Shown: positions 53,116 through 61,817 of the stretch, in pieces
How the letters are laid out: each line of letters starts with the position of its first letter
Numbering within the stretch: position 1 is the first letter of the stretch
From: an uncultured Pseudomonadota bacterium
Lineage (GTDB): Bacteria; Myxococcota_A; UBA796; GCA-2862545
Length of the DNA: 64,000 nt
NCBI GenBank assembly: GCA_913061235.1
Contig: CAJXTB010000006.1
Coordinates: forward strand, 1 to 64,000
Direction: 5' to 3'
Made by a program: the position numbers and the translations under genes
The notes under the pieces: model-generated
Seen by the model: the letters and a program-made list of their open reading frames with translations, nothing else
Told to the model about the DNA's origin: nothing
Databases searched by the model: none

Positions 53116-55275
53116 TTGCCGGCTACCTCTCCATGGAAGCGCACCGCCCGCGGGGTGGTGCGCGTAGCAAAGACGGCGGACGAGATCTCTCGGGTCGCTG
53201 CGGCAACTGCGGCATTGGACGCATTGGCTGGAGTCGACGGGGTTCCGATTCGCTTCGAATCCCCTCCAGACCGTCTCGAGCGAACCTTCGTTGAGGGGCT
53301 GACCCTTGCCGAATGGCTGGCCGGTTCCTCACCCGCGGACCGCGTGAGGGTCGCCTCCGACTTGGTGCAGATTGTGCAGCGCATTCATGCGAAGGGCGTG
53401 GCGCATGGAGACCTATGTCCAGGTAATGTGGTGGTGACCCCTCGGAGTGTCGCGCTCATTGACTGGGAGTGCTGTCGTCTAGCTGGCTTCGCCCACTTTG
53501 GAGCGACTCCAGGCTACGCGGGTATCGAGCATTCCCCATTTCCCGATGCATTTTGGCTAGATCGACGCAGCGATGTTCATGCGCTCGGAGTCTTGTTGGA
53601 CCTTGTATTGAGGGGGCATGCTCCGCCGTCGCGCGCCATGCAGTTCGAGCGGGCTGTTCGGCTGGGGTCAGCGTTGGGTCCTGCACTCACCGGCACCGAC
53701 CTCACCGCGTGGCTCGACGCTATGACGCACCCGTTCCGCTCCCGTCGTCCGGCTTCTCTGGACGGTCTGCTGGTCGTGGTGCAAGGCGGTTCGGCCCCCG
53801 TGCCGGCTTCCGCGGATGTTGAGGTGCCGCCGGAGCTGCAGGAGTTGACCCAGAGTCTATTGGGCGTTGAGGAGTTGATCCCTGAGGTTGCGGAACCGCA
53901 GAAGGCGCTGATTGAACCTTTGCAACGAAGCGTTCAGCTGCGTCGACAGGCGGATTCTGAGGGACATTGGGAAGCGTTTTGGCTCGAGAGTCGGCATGGT
54001 CTAGTGATGCCGGCGCTTGCCAGAATGAGGTCTGGGGAACCGATAGAGGCTGCCTACCTAGCACTTCGTTTCGGTGCTGTGACTCTGGCACGAGAGCTTT
54101 TGGAGGGGCTTGTGCTGCCCGAGGACCCCGTTGCATGCGCGGTTATGGCTGCTACGGATGCCGCTGCCGGCAACACCGCGTCCTCCATGCGCTTGTTGGC
54201 TACGGCACTGCGCGGCGAGCGTCCTCGCCGTCGAGGGGCGTCGGAAGTGTACTGGTGGAGTGTTCACCATGTCCTTGAACAGGCAGGACGACTCCGTGAG
54301 ATTGGTCGCATCGCTAAAGCCTTGCCTCGGGACACTCGTGGCCGAGCACTGATGGCGCTAGTCGTCCCTCTGGAAGAACGATGCCATCGGCTCCGTCGGG
54401 CGCTTCGGCAACCACAAGACACCACGCTCCCCACGGACCGCTTCGGTCGCTACGCTCTTCAAACCAGCGCAGAGGAGGTCGGTATGCTTACCCTTTGGGC
54501 TGTGCTTGTCCAAGCAGCAACGGGCCACTGGGGTGCCCATTTTGAGGGAGCGACAACGGCGGTCAAGCTGGCTGCAGAGACCGCGGGGTTGTGGGAGCTT
54601 GCTCAGGACGCCGAACGCTTGCTATCTGCTTCACAGCTGGACCGTCGAGTCGTCGCGAAGCGGCTGTTGCAGGAGGAGGGTTCGGTCGACGGACCGCAGA
54701 TGGCGCTGCCCGCTTGGGCTGTGGATGAACCGGAGTTGCCACTGCCTGCCTGGGCTGGGGATGAATCCGACGTACCGCAATCCACCACCGAGGAGTCGCG
54801 AGCCGGCAAACCTATCGAAGACGCTGCGGTTGATAGCACTGAAGGTATTGCCGGTGAGATGGCACGGGCGGTGGCCTTGGTAGGTGCTGGAGAGTTTCAG
54901 GAGAGCCTAGACACGTTGTTTCAGGCCCTACAACGTGCTCCCCGAGACGCGATGGTCTGGACGTTGGTTCTTCAAGTGTGCGCCGCTCTCGTACCCGAAG
55001 CACCTGCGACTATGCGACGTGGCCTGACGTCCCTATGCGATAGTTTGCGTATAGCTGGTATGACGTCTGCGATGCTTGCTCCTTGGTACATGCAGGCGGA
55101 TCGGTTGTCTGGAGCGCCGCAAGCAGCATTGTTGCGACTCAACGAGACCCGCAAGCTTCGGACCATCTCGGCGGGTGAGTGGGCTGTGGCTGCGGTGTGC
55201 TGGCAGGACGTGGGGCGAGAAGACTTTCAACAACAGGCCATGGCGGAAATGCGCCGCGCTCCGGTGTCGCCCTAG
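53116..55275 (+). CDS. Divergent kinase (HGD/DWE type) with TPR-like C-terminus
   Basis: The product is 719 aa, starting at a TTG three bases after the upstream stop. The N-lobe is short, with K19 in VVRVAKTADE and no glycine loop. The catalytic loop is AHGDLCPGN (H97, D99, N104) and the metal motif is LIDWECC (D116), as in APH/RIO-like kinases rather than HRD/DFG kinases. SDVHALGVLLDLVL matches helix F of protein kinases. From about 230 on the protein is helical, TPR-like, with a linker bearing two PAWA(V/G)DE repeats near 535-555. It is cytoplasmic. The metal and catalytic residues are present, so activity is plausible; it probably acts on its neighbours. Confidence 0.75.
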   Translation: MPATSPWKRTARGVVRVAKTADEISRVAAATAALDALAGVDGVPIRFESPPDRLERTFVEGLTLAEWLAGSSPADRVRVASDLVQIVQRIHAKGVAHGDLCPGNVVVTPRSVALIDWECCRLAGFAHFGATPGYAGIEHSPFPDAFWLDRRSDVHALGVLLDLVLRGHAPPSRAMQFERAVRLGSALGPALTGTDLTAWLDAMTHPFRSRRPASLDGLLVVVQGGSAPVPASADVEVPPELQELTQSLLGVEELIPEVAEPQKALIEPLQRSVQLRRQADSEGHWEAFWLESRHGLVMPALARMRSGEPIEAAYLALRFGAVTLARELLEGLVLPEDPVACAVMAATDAAAGNTASSMRLLATALRGERPRRRGASEVYWWSVHHVLEQAGRLREIGRIAKALPRDTRGRALMALVVPLEERCHRLRRALRQPQDTTLPTDRFGRYALQTSAEEVGMLTLWAVLVQAATGHWGAHFEGATTAVKLAAETAGLWELAQDAERLLSASQLDRRVVAKRLLQEEGSVDGPQMALPAWAVDEPELPLPAWAGDESDVPQSTTEESRAGKPIEDAAVDSTEGIAGEMARAVALVGAGEFQESLDTLFQALQRAPRDAMVWTLVLQVCAALVPEAPATMRRGLTSLCDSLRIAGMTSAMLAPWYMQADRLSGAPQAALLRLNETRKLRTISAGEWAVAAVCWQDVGREDFQQQAMAEMRRAPVSP

Positions 55276-55299
55276 GGGCGCTTCAAACTCTAGCAACCA

Positions 55300-55710
55300 C
55301 TAGTTTGCCTGGGGGGCATAGTATTGACCGGGGATTGAACCATCCCCTTCAACGATGACGATGCCTCCACCACGTGGATGGACTGCGGAATCCATCTGCT
55401 CTCCTCCAGCTAGGGTGATCTTCATTGTCACTGCCTCTGCCACATTGATAACTTCGTACGTTCCTTCTAGGGTGATCTGCCCCATTGTGAAGCGATACGC
55501 GCCGTCGGCGCCGAAGTGCAGCACACTTCCCTCGTAGATGGGCTCCGTTGCAAGCTCACCGGCAGGATCTTCCGCATGGATCCAGGTGCCGTGGATGGTC
55601 GATTCATTGACCATCGGGGCCTCCTGTTGGGCAGCAGGCGTTGGTGGGTGAGACTTGGTACACGCATGCAATACAAGAGCAGCAGCAAGGATAGTATGGC
55701 TTGGACGCAT
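55300..55710 (-). CDS. Small lipoprotein, 136 aa
   Basis: I start at the ATG 55708-55710 (MRPSHTILAAALVLHAC), with GGAG eight bases upstream. The lipobox is VLHAC. The mature domain (GTWIHAEDPAG, VLHFGADGAYRFTMG, LEGTYEVINVAEAVTMKI) looks like a small lipocalin-like or META-like beta barrel of the kind that starts with GTW and tracks how a value changes. No function can be assigned. It converges with the kinase-TPR gene, leaving 24 bases between stops. Confidence 0.65.
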   Translation of the reverse strand: MRPSHTILAAALVLHACTKSHPPTPAAQQEAPMVNESTIHGTWIHAEDPAGELATEPIYEGSVLHFGADGAYRFTMGQITLEGTYEVINVAEAVTMKITLAGGEQMDSAVHPRGGGIVIVEGDGSIPGQYYAPQAN

Positions 55711-55826
55711 GGTGTGGCTCCAGTGTAGCGAGGTCATAGCACGCACGGCGATTGGGGCCGAAGGCTGTGCGGAGCAGCTGCAACGGGGTTCATACGACCC
55801 GTGTCGGAGTGGCTTTCGGCTCGGCG

Positions 55827-56450
55827 CTACAGGCACACCACGGGGTTCATCGCCCACGCTTCGTCCCCGCCGTCTAAGGCCATGTAGAAGGTTCCCAACT
55901 GTGGTGTGAGCACCCAGGACTCATTGAGGAGTTCGACGTGGACCGCCCCGTCCTGCACAGTCCAGGTACCGGTCTCGACCTCCGACGAACCCATGAGGTT
56001 TACGGCCACAACATCCGGTTCCTCGAACGACAAGGTCCGTGGAACAATGGGGTAGTACACCTGGGTCCACGCGGGATGTGCGGCGAGCATGGCGCGAATG
56101 CCGTCGTCGGTGCTGATGTCGACGTCTTGGGCGAAGACCCAGCGTCGACCAGCATCACTTGAGCGAATCGCTTCAAACTCGGGCTCGGTATTCACTGCAG
56201 TTCGCGCCAGGATGGGGTCATCCGCCATGCCCGTGTTTAGGTGCTTGATGACGGTGTACAGAGGGCTCTCGAAGTCACAGGCGTCGTCGTCAACCGAGGC
56301 GCCTGCGGCCCTTGCAGCGATGAGCCAGGCTGGGGTGGAGTCTGCGGCCTCCACAGTTTCGAGGGTCTCGACGGGCGGAAGGGCGTTGTTACCGCCGCAG
56401 GCGAGGGAGATGGCCAGGAAACCCATGAGCCCAAGGATAGGTTTGTTCAT
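55827..56450 (-). CDS. Lipoprotein, paralogue A
   Basis: The product is 207 aa from the ATG 56448-56450 (AGAGG upstream; a GTG one codon earlier is also open). The lipobox is SLAC. The mature protein has paired Cys (DDACDFESP and the final VVCL), a HLNTGMADDPI motif, DDGIRAMLAAHPAWT and a C-terminal GTWTVQDGAVHV strand pair. It is clearly related to the gene at 58000, with which it shares the order of all these motifs. The family is otherwise unknown. It diverges from the regulated membrane-protein/XRE cassette. Confidence 0.7.
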   Translation of the reverse strand: MNKPILGLMGFLAISLACGGNNALPPVETLETVEAADSTPAWLIAARAAGASVDDDACDFESPLYTVIKHLNTGMADDPILARTAVNTEPEFEAIRSSDAGRRWVFAQDVDISTDDGIRAMLAAHPAWTQVYYPIVPRTLSFEEPDVVAVNLMGSSEVETGTWTVQDGAVHVELLNESWVLTPQLGTFYMALDGGDEAWAMNPVVCL

Positions 56451-56583
56451 CACGCCTCTTGATTAGCTGGGGGGCATGGAAAGCCCGTGGCACGTTGCAT
56501 GGACGCATCGTAACGGAGATGCTGTGTTTCTCGAAGTTTCTGCCGGCGACAAGGCCTGGGGAAGGTCACCATGGAAAGTTTCC

Positions 56584-56614
56584 TTGACACTGACAAGCAA
56601 CCTTGTCATATAGT
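56584..56614 (+). promoter_or_regulatory. Promoter with palindromic operator
   Basis: TTGACA (56584-56589) and TATAGT (56609-56614) form a sigma-70-like promoter with a 19-base spacer. The perfect inverted repeat TGACAAG-CAAC-CTTGTCA (56591-56608) fills the spacer almost exactly. A further related half-site (CTTGACA, 56623-56629) lies downstream. The layout is that of a repressor site, most simply for the XRE regulator encoded in the same cassette. Confidence 0.6.
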
Positions 56615-56640
56615 AAAGATCACTTGACATAGGAGTGGAC

Positions 56641-57045
56641 ATGGCAACCGTCGGATTTAAAGAAGCGAACCGTAGATACAAATTAGTGTTTTGGCCGATG
56701 ACCGTGCTGTACTTGGTGGTGGTGCTCGGTACCTCGTGGTTTGTTGCGACTGAGACGTCGGCACAATGGGTTCGCGTGGTTTGTGCCTTGGCCACTACGG
56801 CCCCAGTGCTAGCGATGTTGTGGTCCATCATTCGTCATACGGACGAGACGGATGAGTACACGCGCATCAGACAGCTTCGTGGACTGGCAGTGGCTGGCGC
56901 TGTCACTGCTGGAGCGGTGTTTATTGTGGGCTTCTTGCAGATGTTCGACGCGCTTGGGGCGGTGGATGTGTTCTGGTTTGGGCCGTTCTACTTTCTGGCG
57001 TTTGGACTCAATCGGTGTGCCGGTCTCTTTCGCAGCTCGGAGTGA
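56641..57045 (+). CDS. Membrane protein, four TM helices, 134 aa
   Basis: The ATG at 56641 has AGGAG five bases upstream. Four membrane helices (about 16-36, 45-65, 80-102 and 108-125) are joined by a polar RHTDETDEYTRIRQLR loop. The family is not named by me. Small membrane proteins of this sort are often encoded just ahead of a YozG-like XRE regulator, as here (six bases apart). The pair may form a sensor/regulator unit. Its promoter and operator are visible immediately upstream. Confidence 0.75.
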   Translation: MATVGFKEANRRYKLVFWPMTVLYLVVVLGTSWFVATETSAQWVRVVCALATTAPVLAMLWSIIRHTDETDEYTRIRQLRGLAVAGAVTAGAVFIVGFLQMFDALGAVDVFWFGPFYFLAFGLNRCAGLFRSSE

Positions 57046-57051
57046 GGGTCC

Positions 57052-57267
57052 ATGAAGAACTCACTGAAATTGCTGCGGACGGAGCAGGGCTGGAGTCAGG
57101 CTCAGCTGGCAGACAAGTTGGACGTGTCTCGGCAGTCCGTCAATGCCATCGAGCGTGGAAAGTACGACCCCTCGCTTCCGCTGGCGTTCGCCATTGCGCG
57201 CCTGTTCGGGCGTCGTATTGAGGACATCTTTGATGATGAGGCGTCGGCATCAACAGACGCGCCATAG
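57052..57267 (+). CDS. XRE-family (YozG-like) transcriptional regulator
   Basis: The product is 71 aa, essentially one helix-turn-helix domain: SLKLLRTEQGWSQAQLADKL, then VSRQSVNAIERGKYDPS as the recognition part. The conserved RLFGRRIEDIF helix is followed by a short acidic tail. It binds DNA as a dimer. The palindrome at 56591-56608 in its own operon promoter is the natural target, giving autoregulation. GAGG lies five bases before the ATG. Confidence 0.93.
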   Translation: MKNSLKLLRTEQGWSQAQLADKLDVSRQSVNAIERGKYDPSLPLAFAIARLFGRRIEDIFDDEASASTDAP

Positions 57268-57297
57268 TCTTCCGGCTCAACCGTTGGAGGTCCAACC

Positions 57298-57990
57298 ATG
57301 CTCGACCCGTCACTCATCGAACGCGCCTTCGGCCCGGCCCGCGCCGCCCTGTATGACGACCAGTTCGCACCCATCGGTGCCATCAAGGACCTCATCCACC
57401 TGATGGTCCGGGTTCAGTTCGCCCAACTACCGGACAACGCCCACATCCTAGTGGTCGGTGCGGGAACGGGGGCCGAAGTACGCGTGCTCGCTCCGCTGTT
57501 CCCGGGCTGGCGCTTTACCCTTGTTGACCCGGCTCCGGCAATGCTCGCAATTGCCCGCCGTCACGCTGAGGCCGAGGGGTTCGCGGACCGCTGCGAGTTC
57601 CACGTCGGCTACCTGGACTCTGCCCCCGCTGTCGAACACGACGCCGCTCTGAGCGTGCTTGTGTCGCACTTCTTGGCCGACGCTCGCGAGCGTCAGGACT
57701 ACTTCGAACACATTGCGGAACGCTTGGTTGTGGGTGGGCTGCTGTTCAACGCCGACCTCAGTGCGGCGCCTGAGGACCCCGCCTACGAGTCGGTGATGGA
57801 GCTGTGGCTACGCATGCTAGAGCACGCAGGTCCCATCGACCGAGACGCCTACCGGGGAATCTTTGGACGCGTGGTGGCGGCACATGGTCCATCGCAGGTG
57901 CAGCGCATCATTGAGGCGGCGGGGTTCGTAGACACAGCGAACTGCCTACAGATTGCAGCGATTCGAGGATGGACTGCGCGGCGAGGGTGA
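57298..57990 (+). CDS. Class I SAM-dependent methyltransferase
   Basis: The product is 230 aa. The Rossmann core has motif I ILVVGAGTGAE (about 49-59), motif II LVDPAPAMLAIARR (about 75-88) and an acidic CEFHVGYLDS loop. It is of the Methyltransf_12/25 kind that acts on small molecules; the substrate is unknown. GGAGG sits seven bases before the ATG, 30 bases after the XRE gene, so it belongs to the regulated cassette. It converges with paralogue B nine bases away. Confidence 0.88.
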   Translation: MLDPSLIERAFGPARAALYDDQFAPIGAIKDLIHLMVRVQFAQLPDNAHILVVGAGTGAEVRVLAPLFPGWRFTLVDPAPAMLAIARRHAEAEGFADRCEFHVGYLDSAPAVEHDAALSVLVSHFLADARERQDYFEHIAERLVVGGLLFNADLSAAPEDPAYESVMELWLRMLEHAGPIDRDAYRGIFGRVVAAHGPSQVQRIIEAAGFVDTANCLQIAAIRGWTARRG

Positions 57991-57999
57991 TTGTGACGG

Positions 58000-58620
58000 T
58001 CAGTAGCATATTACCGGGTCGGTGAACCAGCTGCCGTCCTGGCCCTCCAAGAACATTGCGTAGGCGAGGCGGGAGGGCGTGAGTGTGGTGGTTTGGCTAG
58101 GGAAGACCACTTCAATCGTACCATCGGTCAGGGTCCAGGTTCCCGTCTCATCGTCTGGTTCTCCGATTGGACCGGTAGCAGCCACGTTTGGCGGAGACAG
58201 ACTCAGCCTGCGGGGCATGGAAAGGTTGAGATTTGTCCAGGTTGGATGGCCAGCCAGCATGGCGCGGATACCGTCGTTTGTGGTGAGGTCTGCCGCCCAG
58301 CTCGTGCGCCACTTCTGGCCCACTTCCGCCGTCCAGAGGACCTGCAGAGCCGGGTGTGTGTCGACGGCGATTCTGGCCCGCTCGGGGTCCGAGGTCATGC
58401 CAATGTTGAGGTGACCCAGAGCCCTATAGGTAGGGTTGTCCAATTCACACGGCTCGTCATTGGTGGCGGCCCCAGTGGAGATTGCGTCGGTAAGCCACTG
58501 CGGAGTGCTGCTGGTCTCCGGTGCTTCGGTTTGGGGGACGACAGTAGGCTCCTTACTACTGCTACTACACGCAAGTGAGAAAGAAGCGATAATCACACTG
58601 ATAAGGCGGATATGGTTCAT
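58000..58620 (-). CDS. Lipoprotein, paralogue B
   Basis: The product is 206 aa with lipobox SLAC. It matches the protein at 55827 throughout: STPQWLTDAISTGAA for STPAWLIAARAAGAS, HLNIGMTSDPERARIAVDT for HLNTGMADDPILARTAVNT, and DDGIRAMLA/NDGIRAMLAGHPTWT. The N-terminal Cys pair positions are kept. Divergence is high, so the duplication is old. GAGAG lies five bases before the ATG. Confidence 0.72.
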   Translation of the reverse strand: MNHIRLISVIIASFSLACSSSSKEPTVVPQTEAPETSSTPQWLTDAISTGAATNDEPCELDNPTYRALGHLNIGMTSDPERARIAVDTHPALQVLWTAEVGQKWRTSWAADLTTNDGIRAMLAGHPTWTNLNLSMPRRLSLSPPNVAATGPIGEPDDETGTWTLTDGTIEVVFPSQTTTLTPSRLAYAMFLEGQDGSWFTDPVICY

Positions 58621-58749
58621 ACGACTCTCATTTGCGTAGGGACGCTGTGGGGCAATGATGGACGCGAACGGTACTTGAGTCGCTGAATGGGGTCAACGTG
58701 CCTATTGGCGTCCCCCCACTCCTTGTACCGGTCCTACGGGTGCGTTGGT

Positions 58750-59835
58750 CTAGGGGAACGGCACCACAACATCCACATCCACAAACGCATCCGTCGCCAG
58801 CGACCGTGTCAGCTCCACCAAGCTCCGGTTGTACTCAGGACGCGCAAACCAGCGGGGGTCGTCGTCTTCGGTGATTTCGCGGAACACATCAACGGTGAAC
58901 GACGCGTCGTCTCCGGTGATGGTGTAGGAGAAGACAGACTCCATCTCGACGTCTAGCGTGGCCTCGTCCAAGTAGGCCTGGGCGCGCACGGCGAGTAGCT
59001 TGCGCATCCACGACTTGGTGGTCTCGACGGCATCTTCTGGGGTGCCTTGAAGGGCGTAGTAGTCGGCACCGCGGTCGTCGCGGTTCTCGTGGGTCCACAC
59101 GGCGCGTCGGCCGTCGGCGTTGACCTCGACCTGCACAATGGCGGGCGACTCAAAGGGCTGAACGGTGCGCTCTACCAGGCGGGTCTTGGCGTACTGCAGG
59201 GGACGCAACGAGCCATCGTCCACCAGGAAGATGCGGTCGCCGGTGCCCACGTAGCGGTCCTTGGCTCCGAAGGTCTCGCCGCCGACGTTGAAGACGGTCG
59301 GCTGGCCAGCAATGCTGACGGTCAGTGTGGCTTTGGGGTTGTCTAGGCCGAATGCCGCGGTGCTCGCACCCTCTGACAGGTCGCGCAGGGCGTACAGGGG
59401 TGAGAAGTTCTCCCACAGCTCTCGGGCCTGGGAGTTGCCCTTGAACGAGCGGGTGACGGTCTCGGTGGGGACCTCTGGTACGGGCTCTGTGTCCGAGTCG
59501 ACATCGCTGTCTGCGTCACTGTCAGCGTCTGCGCTGGCATCGCTGTCTGCGTCGCTATCGGCGTCTTCGTCATCTGCAGGCATGGGTGCTGCCACAGCAA
59601 TGGCGACCTCTTCGGTGATGGTCACCCAGAAGTAGTCGCCCTTGGCGTCGGTCTTCTGCTCAATGCGGACCGTGCCTTCGTCGTCTGCCCAGCTGACCGA
59701 CTCCAGACTGGTGTCGGTTGCCACGAACATGGCGACTTCACCGTCATCGCGGACTTCGGTGGTGTCGGTGTAGACGGACCATGCCAGGGCCAATGACGCC
59801 AGCAGTCCGACTCCGAGTACGCTGACCTGCCTCAT
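58750..59835 (-). CDS. DUF4340-domain protein of the Gld-like ABC system
   Basis: The product is 361 aa with one N-terminal membrane helix (about 5-22); the rest lies outside. DUF4340 repeats (FGLDNPKATLTVSI, FLVDDGSLRPLQYAKTRLVERTV) are typical of proteins encoded beside GldG-like genes. Between residues 88 and 120 there is an Asp/Ser/Ala insert (DADSDADSDASADADSD) like the (S)DTD spacer at 24271 but inside the domain. It is the last gene of the ABC operon, with ATGA overlap to the GldG-like gene. Confidence 0.8.
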   Translation of the reverse strand: MRQVSVLGVGLLASLALAWSVYTDTTEVRDDGEVAMFVATDTSLESVSWADDEGTVRIEQKTDAKGDYFWVTITEEVAIAVAAPMPADDEDADSDADSDASADADSDADSDVDSDTEPVPEVPTETVTRSFKGNSQARELWENFSPLYALRDLSEGASTAAFGLDNPKATLTVSIAGQPTVFNVGGETFGAKDRYVGTGDRIFLVDDGSLRPLQYAKTRLVERTVQPFESPAIVQVEVNADGRRAVWTHENRDDRGADYYALQGTPEDAVETTKSWMRKLLAVRAQAYLDEATLDVEMESVFSYTITGDDASFTVDVFREITEDDDPRWFARPEYNRSLVELTRSLATDAFVDVDVVVPFP

Positions 59836-61817
59836 GACTTCCTCCTACGCACGTTGACCAGGAGGGTTCCGAACGCCAAGATGAGCAGCGGAACCCCCAG
59901 AATGGTGCCCCAGAACCAGGCTTTGTCGTCGTCTCGGGTGTGGCGGATTTCGACGTCTTCTTCGCGTTCGGTCTGACCGATGAGCTGGTCTTCGCCAACA
60001 AGCCATGTGGCGACGTCAGCGGCAAAGTCGATGTTCGCCTGCATGTTGTCGTAGGCGAGCTCACTGAACACCGCGACATCACCGATGACCACGGCGCGGA
60101 AGCCCTCTTCGCGTTCGACAGCGACGGCCAGGTCGAACACTTGGGTCGGCTCGTTGGCGTCTGGCTGGCGGTTGTTGTTGGTGTCTTCCCACGAGTCTGG
60201 GTAGCTGCGCACGAGCGTAGTGATGTCGTCATTGGCGGACGGCGACTGCTTGAGCGACAGGGCGGTGGGCAGGGCCAGCGGGTTGCGTGCGGAGTTGCGC
60301 GACACCGTAGAGGTGGCCGGATGCGTGCCGTAGCGGTTGGTCGCGACCAAGATGCGGTCCGCGATTCCACCGGTGTACACAATGTGAGCAGCCTCATTGG
60401 CGACGGGGAACTCTCCGGCTTCGAGGCCCAAGTAGTCCATGACCCGAGGCACCTGTGCTGCACCGGGGTCGAGAAGCAACAGCAGCGCGCCGCCGTCTTC
60501 GAGGTAGCGAATCAGCGTGTTCTCTTCTTCTTCGAACAGCGGAATCATGGGGGCTGCAACAACGACCAGAGCGGCGTCATCCGGCACAGCGACCGCCGAG
60601 CCTTCAGTGACACCCAAGGTCTCAACGCGGAAGTTGAGGTCTTCGAGGTCGCGCTTGAACTTGGACAGCTTGCGAGCAGGGTTGTCGCGCTCACGCCAGC
60701 TGGCTTCACCGTGGCCACTCAAGAAGTAGGCCACTTGGGCGTCGCTGGTGAGCTTGAGCAGGTGCTTGGTGACGGTTGCGTCGAGCTTCGCGAGCTTGCG
60801 CTTGGCCCGGTCCAAGTCGGTGCCAATCTGGAACTTCTGCGTGGAGTCCGCGGTGGATAGAACAACCCAGCCGTTGTCTCGAATCGCGTGCTCTTCGGCC
60901 AAGTCGGGCCGGACAGCGTTGTCCACGACCTGAACCGTCATCAGCCCGTTGGACGCGCCAGCGAGTGTTGTGAAGTACGGCTCAACACGGGCGCGAACTT
61001 CACTGCCGCCGCTGAAGTACAGCGTAGCGGTCACCGGTTCGGACAAGCTGCGTGCCACACCCATTGTGCGGGTTCCAACACCAGTGACGCGGAAGTAGCT
61101 GTAGTCGGCTTCGGTCGAGTATTTGTCCGCATTGGCGATGTAGTTGAGCGGGAACAGCAACGCGAGGGCGAACGCGGTGGACAGACCCGAGCGCAGTGCA
61201 CGTCCGGGGGCGGCACCGGGAACCATGACCGGGTTCTCAGAGAGCACCATGTCCAAGAACATGGTGGGGAACAGGCCGCTGACCAGGACGAGGGGAACGA
61301 GTGCTTGGAAGGCGACGACCCAGCGCGACAGCGACTCGTCTGCAAGGCCGAGGGCGTCTGTCGCAAACGAGGTGCTCAGCGCGTAGAACATTAGGGATGC
61401 GATGGTCACGGCGGCCGTGACGATGGCGTACCGCTGTGCGTTCTTGCGAGACGTGTTGGTCTCGGAGAGCAACGCCTGAATGCGCATGCCCAGCGACGCA
61501 ATGAGGACGACAACACCGACTCCGGTCAACACCCAGCGCATGCTGCCGTCACCGAACAACCGTTCGCCAACAAAGACGAATCCGAGTCCGGCGATGAGCG
61601 GCAGAGTGGCCGAGAAGCGACGGGTAAACAGGAGTGCTGCGCCCAGTGCGACTGAGATGAGCATGCCCGGAATGCGGGACGATGTCGTCGCGACTTCGGG
61701 ATTCTCCAGTGCGTCGGCTGCAGCTTCAACGGCCGCATCGATGGCTGGGTCTTGGCCCATAGCGGCGAAAGCGACGCCCAAGGCCAGGAAAGGGAGAGAA
61801 CGTTTGAGCCAGATCAT
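59832..61817 (-). CDS. GldG-like auxiliary protein of an ABC transporter
   Basis: The product is 661 aa. A signal-like first helix and about six further helices (50-228) precede a large outside domain (230-630) of the ABC_transp_aux/GldG type, with the signatures YFLSGHGEASW and LLLLLDPGAAQVPRV. A final membrane helix (636-656) and a basic end (VRRRKS) follow. In Bacteroidetes GldG works with GldA and GldF in gliding. Relatives in other phyla are of unknown role. Both flanking genes overlap it by four bases. Confidence 0.85.
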   Translation of the reverse strand: MIWLKRSLPFLALGVAFAAMGQDPAIDAAVEAAADALENPEVATTSSRIPGMLISVALGAALLFTRRFSATLPLIAGLGFVFVGERLFGDGSMRWVLTGVGVVVLIASLGMRIQALLSETNTSRKNAQRYAIVTAAVTIASLMFYALSTSFATDALGLADESLSRWVVAFQALVPLVLVSGLFPTMFLDMVLSENPVMVPGAAPGRALRSGLSTAFALALLFPLNYIANADKYSTEADYSYFRVTGVGTRTMGVARSLSEPVTATLYFSGGSEVRARVEPYFTTLAGASNGLMTVQVVDNAVRPDLAEEHAIRDNGWVVLSTADSTQKFQIGTDLDRAKRKLAKLDATVTKHLLKLTSDAQVAYFLSGHGEASWRERDNPARKLSKFKRDLEDLNFRVETLGVTEGSAVAVPDDAALVVVAAPMIPLFEEEENTLIRYLEDGGALLLLLDPGAAQVPRVMDYLGLEAGEFPVANEAAHIVYTGGIADRILVATNRYGTHPATSTVSRNSARNPLALPTALSLKQSPSANDDITTLVRSYPDSWEDTNNNRQPDANEPTQVFDLAVAVEREEGFRAVVIGDVAVFSELAYDNMQANIDFAADVATWLVGEDQLIGQTEREEDVEIRHTRDDDKAWFWGTILGVPLLILAFGTLLVNVRRRKS

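Noticed and set aside
59940-60860. Plus-strand frame of 306 codons opposite the GldG-like gene
   Set aside because: It lies wholly inside a recognised gene whose neighbours support it by four-base overlaps.
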